Assembly (NCBI GenBank): GCA_036491015.1
Contig: DASXCV010000060.1
Coordinates: forward strand, 1 to 8,722
Direction of reading: 5' to 3'
DNA length: 8,722 nucleotides
Source: JAICJR01 sp036491015
GTDB taxonomy: Bacteria; Actinomycetota; Thermoleophilia; Solirubrobacterales; Thermoleophilaceae
The translations under genes were made by a program, and so were the position numbers. The notes beneath the pieces are model-generated. The model did no database searches, was not told where the DNA came from, and worked only from the letters and a program-made list of their open reading frames with translations. This document shows, piece by piece, positions 1 through 5,604 of this stretch. The number at the start of each line of letters is the position of its first letter. Positions within the stretch are counted from its first letter, which is position 1.

Positions 1-1437
1 GCCTGCGTCTTCACCGGCACCTATCCCTCGCGGCACGGGGTGAAGCTGACGATGACGCGGGGCGACCTCTTCCCGGATCCCAAGCACCTGCCCGACGTGC
101 TCCGCACCGCGGGAGAGGTGGCATGGCGCGGCGAGGTGCCGGCGGGGCGGCTGGCGAAGGCGTTCGGCCGTGGCGCCCTCCGGATGGGTCCGAAGAGCGG
201 TCACGAGCCTGAGCTCCGGCCAGGCACGCCCACGCTTGGAACGCTGCTGCGCGAGCGCGGCTATCACGTGGTGTTCAAGGGCAAATGGCACCTGTCGAAG
301 CCGGTCGATGGCGACGACTGGAGTGACGCCGACTCCGCGCGCATCGAGCGCGACTGGGGCTTCGCGGGCTGGGAGCCGCCCGATGCCGGCGGGGACGCGA
401 AGCCGGCGGGCTTCGGCGGCGGCGTGGCCGGCCGGAGCGGGGAGGGTTGGGACGAGGACTACACGCGCCAGGTCGAGCGCTGGCTCGCGCGCGCCGAGCT
501 GCCGGAGCCGTTCTGCCTCGTCTTCTCGCTCGTCAATCCGCACGACGTGCTCTCCTACCCGTCGTCGTACCTCGAGGGCGGCTACTCGCCGCGCGAGTTC
601 GACGACATCCACGTGCCACTGCCCGCGACAGTGGACGAGGACCTGCGCGACAAGCCCACCGTGCACGCGCTGATGAAGCTCGGGCAGGCCTCCTACCTCG
701 GCGCGCTGCGCGGTCGCGAGGAGCAGCAGCGCTACGTCGACTTCTATGCGCACCTCCACCGCCTGGTCGACCGGAAGATCGGCCGCCTGCTGGCGGCGCT
801 CGGCGACCCGGGCGACCCCGGCTCGCTTCGCTCCCGCACCGTGATCGTGCGCACCTCCGACCACGGCGAGATGGCGATGTCGCACGGGGGGCTGCGGCAG
901 AAGATGTTCAACGTCTACGAGGAGGCGCTGCGGGTGCCGTTCGTGGTGTCGAGCCCGCGGCTGTTCGACGGGCCGCGCGAGAGCGACGCGCTCGTCTCGC
1001 TCGTGGACGTCGTGCCGACCCTGCTCGGCCTGAGCGGCGAGGCGAACGGCGCGCCGCGCTTCGACGGCCGGGACCTGGGCCCGCTCATCCGCGGCGAGGC
1101 CGACTCCGTGCGCGACGCGGTGCTCTTCACCTATGACGACCACCAGGCGGGCACCGCGTTCCAGAACGCGCCCGGCCAGCCCAACCGCATCCGCTGCGTG
1201 CGCGACGCGCGCTGGAAGTACGCGGTCTACCTCGACCCGACGGCACGCACGCCGGCCGAGTACGAGCTTTACGACCTCGACAGCGATCCCGACGAGGCGC
1301 TCAACCTCGTCGACAAGCGCAGCGGGGCCGGGCGCACCGCGGAGGCACGGGCACAACGCGCCCGCTTGCACGACGTCCTGGAGATCGCCTGCGCCCGCAG
1401 CGGCACCGACACACCCGCGCTGCCGCCGCTGCGCTGA
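1..1437 (+). CDS. Sulfatase family hydrolase, 5' end cut off by window edge
   Basis: Formylglycine-dependent sulfatase of the alkaline phosphatase superfamily, expected to hydrolyse a sulfate ester; the substrate cannot be read from sequence. The frame is open from base 1, so the true start lies upstream; 478 codons and the TGA are visible. The first residues, FTGTYPSRHGV, match the stretch just after the catalytic C-x-P-S-R signature, so the formylglycine cysteine must be a few residues upstream of the window. Other hallmarks, numbered from base 1: GYHVVFKGKWHL (about 87-98, second sulfatase signature), NPHD (179-182), SDHGEM (286-291, metal-binding Asp-His) and K301 with YEEALRVPF (306-314). 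Residues about 24-80, between the first signature and GYHVVFKGKWHL, look longer than usual. No membrane segment is visible in this part. A GTG at 40 could be mistaken for a start, but family motifs continue upstream of it. Family call is firm; physiological role unknown. Confidence 0.93.
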   Translation, partial: ACVFTGTYPSRHGVKLTMTRGDLFPDPKHLPDVLRTAGEVAWRGEVPAGRLAKAFGRGALRMGPKSGHEPELRPGTPTLGTLLRERGYHVVFKGKWHLSKPVDGDDWSDADSARIERDWGFAGWEPPDAGGDAKPAGFGGGVAGRSGEGWDEDYTRQVERWLARAELPEPFCLVFSLVNPHDVLSYPSSYLEGGYSPREFDDIHVPLPATVDEDLRDKPTVHALMKLGQASYLGALRGREEQQRYVDFYAHLHRLVDRKIGRLLAALGDPGDPGSLRSRTVIVRTSDHGEMAMSHGGLRQKMFNVYEEALRVPFVVSSPRLFDGPRESDALVSLVDVVPTLLGLSGEANGAPRFDGRDLGPLIRGEADSVRDAVLFTYDDHQAGTAFQNAPGQPNRIRCVRDARWKYAVYLDPTARTPAEYELYDLDSDPDEALNLVDKRSGAGRTAEARAQRARLHDVLEIACARSGTDTPALPPLR

Positions 1438-1538
1438 CGGCGCTTTCCGCCAACCTCGGACTACTCGGTTTGGAGTACCCGGAACCGGGGCATATTCCGC
1501 GCAGACCGGCAGGGACTGGGTACGCCGGATCGAAGGTT

Positions 1539-1566
1539 ATGCCCGAGTGACACGGCTCCCGGGCAT
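1539..1566 (+). other. Hairpin in leader of the 64-residue protein gene
   Basis: ATGCCCG (1539-1545) pairs with CGGGCAT (1560-1566) as a 7-bp stem. A further AG/CT pair is possible after a two-base bulge, leaving the loop TGACACGG (1548-1555). It ends four bases before the Shine-Dalgarno sequence at 1571-1577. It could influence ribosome access or be a protein-binding dyad. There is no T-run after it, so it is not a typical terminator for the sulfatase gene. Function is inferred only from position. Confidence 0.35.
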
Positions 1567-1570
1567 GAAC

Positions 1571-1577
1571 GAGGAGG
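1571..1577 (+). promoter_or_regulatory. Strong ribosome binding site
   Basis: GAGGAGG sits six bases before the ATG at 1584, a near-ideal Shine-Dalgarno match and spacing. It decides the start of the 64-residue protein and is the main argument that this short frame is translated. No other gene in the window has a comparable site at its first start. Confidence 0.65.
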
Positions 1578-1583
1578 AGCAAG

Positions 1584-1778
1584 ATGCTCTTGGTTGAGCG
1601 GGATAGCCGGTTTTCGGGCCTCGTCTGTGGTATCTGCCACGCGCCACTTCAGCCCGGTGATCGGATTCTGCCGAGTTACAGGCAAGGACAGCCGCGGGCG
1701 ATCCACGCCCATTCCTGTGTAGTGACGCGGATGCCGGTTGAGAAGCCGGCCGTTGCTCCGCTGGCTCGCGCGGCCTGA
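1584..1778 (+). CDS. Small putative zinc-binding protein, function unknown
   Basis: A 64-residue protein that I do not recognise. It starts with ATG after a strong Shine-Dalgarno sequence. It contains C15-G-I-C18-H and, 22 residues later, H41-A-H43-S-C45, with PLQPGD just after the first pair. A CxxC knuckle followed by an H/C pair after a short beta-like segment is the usual look of a one-zinc treble-clef or ribbon fold. Zinc binding is inferred, not shown. The tail (about 50-64) is Pro/Ala-rich and probably disordered. There is no signal peptide or membrane segment, so it is likely cytoplasmic. About a third of its codons end in A or T, clearly more than in the sulfatase or holA, hinting at different ancestry or weaker selection. 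It lies between the sulfatase gene and the large inverted repeat (14 bases after its stop). A weak promoter candidate (TTTGGA 1469-1474, CATATT 1491-1496, 16-base spacer) lies upstream but is not convincing. Confidence 0.6.
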   Translation: MLLVERDSRFSGLVCGICHAPLQPGDRILPSYRQGQPRAIHAHSCVVTRMPVEKPAVAPLARAA

Positions 1779-1791
1779 TCTTTGCCGGCGG

Positions 1792-1870
1792 GACTGCCGC
1801 ACGGTGAGATATCTCGCCGTGCTCCCGGGACCGCGGTCCGCGCGGCGAGATATCTCACCGCACGGCCGTC
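1792..1870. repeat. Large inverted repeat with twin GAGATATCTC palindromes
   Basis: Left arm CGGTGAGATATCTCGCCG (1802-1819) and right arm CGGCGAGATATCTCACCG (1843-1860) are perfect 18-bp reverse complements. Outside them, CA/CA mismatches are flanked by GCCG (1796-1799) pairing with CGGC (1863-1866), then one mismatch and GAC (1792-1794) pairing with GTC (1868-1870). Inside, one T-G wobble and two more pairs extend the stem to about 21 bp. Each arm is itself almost palindromic around GAGATATCTC (1806-1815 and 1847-1856), with centres 41 bp apart, about four helical turns. The spacer holds another perfect palindrome, GGACCGCGGTCC (1828-1839). It could be a two-site operator, a REP-like dispersed palindrome, or a stable RNA hairpin. 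The downstream bases (CTTGGTGTCC) lack a T-run, which argues against a normal intrinsic terminator. Confidence 0.85.
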
Positions 1871-1886
1871 TTGGTGTCCCTCGGGC

Positions 1887-1921
1887 TCGCGTAACGCGAT
1901 TGGTGCACTGCTGTTCTGAAC
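1887..1921. other. Cluster of short palindromes upstream of comEC
   Basis: TCGCGT-A-ACGCGA (1887-1899) is a 13-bp dyad, followed by GTGCAC (1903-1908) and GTTC-T-GAAC (1913-1921). All lie in the 87 bases between the large inverted repeat and the first possible comEC start, where a promoter and operator would be expected. A weak -10-like TATGTA (1935-1940) follows, with no good -35. Palindromes of 6-9 bp arise by chance fairly often; only the 13-bp dyad stands out. Confidence 0.3.
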
Positions 1922-1957
1922 TGGTGCGCGTAGGTATGTAACGGTCGCGTTTCTGGT

Positions 1958-4312
1958 TTGAAGCTGGGGTGGGTGTGGGTTCAGAGGCACCCGTTTCATG
2001 TTGGGCTTGCTGCGTTTGTGGCTGGGCTGCTTGTGTGGCAGCTGGGGTTCCTCGATGTGTTTCTTTGCGCTGCCGGTGTGGCGGTCGGGCTCGCTTTTGC
2101 TCGGGCGCCTGGGCTTGCCCTTGTTGCTGCTGTTCTTCTGGCAGGCGGGGCGGCTGTGGGACATGTGCGCGTGCGGAGCATCGATGCTCCGGCCTCGCAT
2201 CTGCATCCGGGGGAGCGGTTTGTGGGGCGGGCTGTCTTGCTCGAGCGGCCGCGGGGGTCGCGGTTCGACTCGTCGGCTGAGGTGCGGGTGGCGTCCGGGC
2301 CGGCGCGCGGTGCGCTCGTGCTCGCGCGGGCGCCGCTCGGGTGGCGCTGGCCGTCCGGCGGGGCGGTGGGGACGTCGCTGGCGGTGGCCGGGCTCGTGTC
2401 GCGACCGCACCGGAGCGCAACGGCCGACTTCGACTACCCGGCGTATCTGAGGCGGCGCGGCATCGGCTTCGAGCTGGCGCTCGAGCGGCTCGACCCCGGC
2501 GGGCCGCCGCGCGGGGGCGTCGCGGGCGTGGTGGACTCGCTGCGGCTGCGCGCCGAGCGTGGGCTTGCGGCGGGCGTCGGCGGGGCGAACGGCGCGCTCG
2601 CCACCGGCATGGTGCTGGGCGAGGACCAGCGCATCGACCCGGAGGTGAAGGACGACTTCCGCCGCTCGGGACTCAGCCACCTGCTCGCCGTGTCGGGCCA
2701 GAACGTGATGCTGCTCGGCGCGCTGGCGCTGCCCCTGTTCGGGCTCGTGGGGCTCGGGCCGCGCGCGCGGCTTGCCGGGGTGGCCGGGCTCGTGGCCCTG
2801 TACGTGCCGCTGGCCGGCGCCGGCCCGTCGCTTCAGCGCGCTGGCGCGATGGGCGCCGCCGGGCTGGCCGCGGCCGCCGCCGGGCGGCCCACATCGCGCT
2901 GGTACGCGCTGCTGCTCGCCGCGGCCGCCACGCTCGCGGTGAACCCTCGGGTGGCGGGCGACCCGGGCTGGCAGCTGTCGTTCGCCGCCGTGATCGGGAT
3001 CGCGCTGCTCGTGCCTTCGTTGCGCAGCGGCCTGCGCTGGCTGCCGGGCCCGCTCGCCGAGGGCGCCGCCATCACCGCCGCCGCCACGCTCGCCACGGCG
3101 CCGCTCCTGGCGCACCACTTCGGCTCGGTGCAGCTCGTCGCGCTGCCCGCCAACCTCGCCGCCCTGCCGGCGGTGGCTCCGATCATGTGGCTCGGGATGC
3201 TGCAGGCCGCGCTCGGCATGCTCGGCGGCCCGGCCGTGACCGTGGCCGGCGGCCTGGGCGCACTCAACGGGCTGCTGCTCGCCTACCTGCGCGCGGTGGC
3301 GCGCTGGTTCGGCGACGCGCCGCACGGGCAGGCGGCGGTGGCGCTCCGCTCGCCAGTGGCGGTGGTGGCCGCGTACGCCGGCATGGCGGCGCTCATCCTG
3401 CTGGTCTCGCGCCTCGCGCGGAGAGCCGAGCCGCGCGCGCCCGCCTGGGCCGCCGCCTGGCGGCGGATCCCGGGGAGGCGTCGCCTGGCCATCGCGGCAG
3501 CGGCCACGGCATCGCTGCTGCTCGGCGGCTGGACGCTCACCGGGCCGCCGCCGGCGCCGCGCCGGCTCAGCGTCTCCTTCCTCGACGTCGGCCAGGGCGA
3601 CGCCACGCTGATCCAGGATCCGAGCGGCGCGGCGGTGCTGTTCGACGGCGGCCCGCCCGAGGCCCGCGTTGCGCGCCTGATCCGCAACCTCGGCGTCAGC
3701 CGGCTCAGCCTGGTGGTGGCCACGCACCAGTCGCGCGACCACCAGGGCGGTCTGCACGAGGTGCTCCGGCGCTTCCACGTCGGCCTCTTCCTCGACGGCG
3801 GCGACGGCACGCGCGACCCCGACTTCATCAGCCTCGAGCACGAGGCCGACGCCCACGGCATCAGACGCGTGGCGGCACGCGCGGGGGAGACGCTGCGCGC
3901 CGGCGGGCTCACGATCCGCATCCTCTCCCCGCCGCCGCGCCCGCCCGGGCCGCCGCCGGATGACCCCAACCAGCGCGCCGTGGTGGCGATCGTGAGCGAG
4001 GGCGGCTTCAGCGTCTTCCTCTCGGCGGACGCGGAGAGCCCGGCGCTGCTTCCGCTGCGGCTGCCGCGAGTGACTGCCATGAAGGTGCCCCACCACGGCA
4101 GCGACGACCCCGGCCTGCCGCGCGTGCTGGCGGAGCTCCGGCCCCAGGTGGCAGCCATCGAGGTGGGCGCGCACAACCTCTACGGCCACCCGCGGGCGTC
4201 AACGCTCGCGGCGCTCCACAAGGCCGTCCCACACGTCTACCGGACCGACCGCGACGGCACGGTCACCCTCAGCGTGAGCGGCGGGCGGCTGACCATCTCC
4301 ACCCACTCCTAG
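1958..4312 (+). CDS. comEC: ComEC/Rec2 family DNA-uptake channel protein
   Basis: Inner-membrane protein expected to carry single-stranded DNA into the cytoplasm during natural transformation. At 784 residues it has full family length. Order: two N-terminal membrane segments (about 12-66), a soluble OB-like region ending in the typical DFDYPAYLRRRGI (157-169), a competence domain with many hydrophobic segments (about 213-485) including HLLAVSGQN (241-249), a final hydrophobic segment (about 509-527), and a metallo-beta-lactamase-like domain (536-784). The last has FLDVGQGDA (541-549), FDGG (562-565), THQSRDHQGG (589-598), PHHGS (711-715) and a C-terminal GHP (743-745). The usual HxHxDH metal motif reads H590-Q-S-R-D594-H595, so its second His is missing. 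The first start after the in-frame stop at 1931 is TTG 1958, without a Shine-Dalgarno sequence; GTG 1973 is an alternative. Roughly the first 110 codons use many T-ending codons, unlike the rest. holA follows after ten bases, probably co-transcribed. No comEA is seen upstream. Confidence 0.93.
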   Translation: MKLGWVWVQRHPFHVGLAAFVAGLLVWQLGFLDVFLCAAGVAVGLAFARAPGLALVAAVLLAGGAAVGHVRVRSIDAPASHLHPGERFVGRAVLLERPRGSRFDSSAEVRVASGPARGALVLARAPLGWRWPSGGAVGTSLAVAGLVSRPHRSATADFDYPAYLRRRGIGFELALERLDPGGPPRGGVAGVVDSLRLRAERGLAAGVGGANGALATGMVLGEDQRIDPEVKDDFRRSGLSHLLAVSGQNVMLLGALALPLFGLVGLGPRARLAGVAGLVALYVPLAGAGPSLQRAGAMGAAGLAAAAAGRPTSRWYALLLAAAATLAVNPRVAGDPGWQLSFAAVIGIALLVPSLRSGLRWLPGPLAEGAAITAAATLATAPLLAHHFGSVQLVALPANLAALPAVAPIMWLGMLQAALGMLGGPAVTVAGGLGALNGLLLAYLRAVARWFGDAPHGQAAVALRSPVAVVAAYAGMAALILLVSRLARRAEPRAPAWAAAWRRIPGRRRLAIAAAATASLLLGGWTLTGPPPAPRRLSVSFLDVGQGDATLIQDPSGAAVLFDGGPPEARVARLIRNLGVSRLSLVVATHQSRDHQGGLHEVLRRFHVGLFLDGGDGTRDPDFISLEHEADAHGIRRVAARAGETLRAGGLTIRILSPPPRPPGPPPDDPNQRAVVAIVSEGGFSVFLSADAESPALLPLRLPRVTAMKVPHHGSDDPGLPRVLAELRPQVAAIEVGAHNLYGHPRASTLAALHKAVPHVYRTDRDGTVTLSVSGGRLTISTHS

Positions 4313-4322
4313 ACTCCCACCG

Positions 4323-5288
4323 GTGAGCGGCCTGAACCCCGTCTATCTGATCTCCGGCGAGGACGACGCCAAGATCGACGCCTGGCGCGGGCGTCTCCGC
4401 CACCGTGCCGAGGAGGAGGGCGGCCCGGGCGCGCTCGAGACCTTCGACGCCCGCGAGACGAGCGCCGAGGCGCTGGCCGCCGAGCTCGCCGCCCTCACCT
4501 TCAACTCGGGCACGCGCTACCTGCTGGCCGACTTCGTGCAGTCGTGGAAGGCCGGCGATCTCGAACCGCTCGAGCGCGCGATCGCGGACATGTCGCCGGA
4601 CACGGTGCTCGTGCTGATCGCCCGCGGGAAGGTGCAGGCGCGGCTGGCGAAGGCCGTGCAGAAGTCCGGGGGCGAGGTGCGCGCCTACGAGGCGCCCAAG
4701 CCCTGGGAGATGCACAAGTGGGTGATCGCGCGGGCGAAGGACGAGGGGCTCACGCTCGACTCCGAGGCGGCCAAGACGCTCGTGTCGGCCGTGGGCACGG
4801 GGCAGCAGCGCCTCGCGCGCGAGGTGGAGAAGCTGGTGCTGGCCGCGCACCCGTCGGCCTCGCTGAGTGCCGAGGAGGTGGAGCAGCTCGCCCCCGCGGA
4901 GGCCACGCGCAGCAGCTACGACGTGGCCGACGCGCTCGTGGCGGGCGACGGCCGGACCGCGCTCGCACTCTCGGAGAAGCTGCTCGAGCGCGACGAGCAC
5001 GGCTCGAAGATCATGTACGCGATCACGCGCCGCCTGCGCGACGTGCACCGCGCCGCCTCGCTCCTCGAGCAGGGTGTGCCCGAGCAGAAGGTCACGGCTG
5101 CGCTCGGCGGGCCGCCCTGGGCGGCGAAGAAGGTGATCGCGCGCGCGAAGACGGCCGACCGTCACGCGCTCGAGCACGCCCTCTGCACGTTCGCGGATCT
5201 CGAGGTGGACCTGCGCGGAGGCGGCAGCGGCGGCCTCGACGAGGACACGGCCTTCTCGCTCGCCCTCACACGGGCGGCGGGCGGCTAG
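4323..5288 (+). CDS. holA: DNA polymerase III subunit delta
   Basis: Delta subunit of the clamp loader, which opens the beta sliding clamp and loads it onto primed DNA. At 321 residues it has usual length. It opens with NPVYLISGEDD (5-15), the degenerate nucleotide-binding region typical of delta. The N-terminal domain runs to about 125 and contains TFNSGTRYLLADF (59-71), matching the family segment where the clamp-binding region is followed by a hydrophobic strand. A helical middle domain (about 126-205, with GTGQQRLAREVEKL at 158-171) and the C-terminal collar domain (about 206-321, with ALVAGDGRTAL and the SKIMYAITRRLRD helix at 228-240) complete the fold. GTG start ten bases after the comEC stop, with no evident Shine-Dalgarno sequence; probably in one transcript with comEC. 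Its TAG overlaps the stop of rpsT on the other strand. comEC-holA-rpsT order is widespread and supports the call. Confidence 0.95.
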   Translation: MSGLNPVYLISGEDDAKIDAWRGRLRHRAEEEGGPGALETFDARETSAEALAAELAALTFNSGTRYLLADFVQSWKAGDLEPLERAIADMSPDTVLVLIARGKVQARLAKAVQKSGGEVRAYEAPKPWEMHKWVIARAKDEGLTLDSEAAKTLVSAVGTGQQRLAREVEKLVLAAHPSASLSAEEVEQLAPAEATRSSYDVADALVAGDGRTALALSEKLLERDEHGSKIMYAITRRLRDVHRAASLLEQGVPEQKVTAALGGPPWAAKKVIARAKTADRHALEHALCTFADLEVDLRGGGSGGLDEDTAFSLALTRAAGG

Positions 5289-5548
5289 TTGAGCTTGGCG
5301 CGCAGCACGGCCGCGCGGGCCTTCTTGCGCGCGCCGTTGTTGCGGTGCAGCGCGTGGCGCTTCACCGCGCGATCGATGAGCGAGATGAGCTCGCGCTGCT
5401 CCGTGTCGGCCGTGGCGGAGTCGCCGGCTTCGACGGCGGCCTCGAGGCGGCGGAAGTACGTCTTGATCGCCGACGTGTAGTGCCGGTTCTCGAGCCGCTC
5501 ACGCTCCGCCCGGTGGATGCGCTTTTCTTGTGAGGCGATGTTTGCCAT
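5285..5548 (-). CDS. rpsT: 30S ribosomal protein bS20
   Basis: An 87-residue, very basic primary-binding protein that contacts 16S rRNA in the body of the 30S subunit. It starts MANIASQEKRI like other S20 proteins and keeps the family pattern: basic N-terminal helix (RIHRAERERLENRHYTSAIKT, about 10-30), a middle helix with the acidic EAAVEAGD stretch (about 36-43), and the C-terminal LIDRAVKRHALHRNNGARKK (57-76), where the HRNNGARKK segment matches the usual H-K-N-x-A-A-R-K-K. The length is normal. The ATG is certain from homology, although no Shine-Dalgarno sequence is visible before it. It converges with holA and diverges from murJ. The leader probably starts near 5584 and begins with a 9-bp hairpin. 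Since S20 of E. coli is known to repress its own translation, that leader is a possible control site, by inference only. Confidence 0.97.
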   Translation of the reverse strand: MANIASQEKRIHRAERERLENRHYTSAIKTYFRRLEAAVEAGDSATADTEQRELISLIDRAVKRHALHRNNGARKKARAAVLRAKLN

Positions 5549-5558
5549 GACACACAGG

Positions 5559-5583
5559 CGCCGCGACTCTGCTGGTCGCGGCG
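5559..5583 (-). other. Hairpin in the rpsT leader
   Basis: The + strand 5559-5567 (CGCCGCGAC) pairs perfectly with 5575-5583 (GTCGCGGCG), giving a 9-bp stem and a 7-base loop (5568-5574). Read leftward, it would form almost at the 5' end of the rpsT mRNA predicted from the -10 at 5596-5591, and ends ten bases before the ATG. Rightward transcripts from the murJ promoter proposed here would start downstream of it. There is no T-run on either strand, so a terminator is unlikely. Confidence 0.5.
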
Positions 5584-5589
5584 GCGGCT

Positions 5590-5596
5590 TACTATA
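5590..5596. promoter_or_regulatory. Overlapping divergent -10 elements for rpsT and murJ
   Basis: On the minus strand, bases 5596-5591 read TATAGT, five of six matches to TATAAT; transcription would begin near 5584, giving rpsT a leader of about 36 bases. On the plus strand, 5590-5595 read TACTAT, a TAnnnT-type -10; transcription would begin near 5602, two or three bases before the GTG at 5605, making the murJ message almost leaderless. The two elements share five bases, so polymerase could serve only one direction at a time. No clear -35 is visible in either direction. AT-rich sequence is rare in this window, which makes the site stand out. Confidence 0.5.
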
Positions 5597-5604
5597 GCGG
5601 CCTC

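Noticed and set aside
40..42. GTG at 40 as the true sulfatase start
   Set aside because: The codons before it encode the conserved stretch FTGTYPSRH that belongs to the sulfatase signature, so translation begins upstream of the window.
1802..1860. CRISPR array or insertion-sequence end
   Set aside because: Only two inverted copies exist, with no direct repeats, no regular spacers, no transposase frame and no target duplication visible.
1792..1870. Reading the large inverted repeat as an intrinsic terminator
   Set aside because: The stem is strong, but no T-rich tract follows on either strand and the nested palindromes are unusual for a terminator. The possibility is not fully excluded.
1913..1921. 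GTTCTGAAC as an SOS (LexA) box
   Set aside because: Actinobacterial LexA sites have GAAC on the left and GTTC on the right with four bases between; here the order is reversed and only one base separates the halves.
1461..2420. 319-codon minus-strand frame over the connector
   Set aside because: Low-complexity Pro/Ala/Arg/Gln composition, and it crosses the inverted repeat and two genes. Its repeated-looking peptides come from the DNA palindrome, not from selection on protein.
2341..3963. 540-codon + strand frame inside comEC
   Set aside because: It is an Ala/Arg-rich alternative-frame shadow of comEC with no family motif.
1676..4189. 837-codon open frame on the minus strand, antisense to comEC
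   Set aside because: It is antisense to a gene with full family motifs, rich in Arg/Pro/His/Gly low-complexity sequence, and reads straight through the inverted repeat. Long antisense frames are expected in high-GC DNA.
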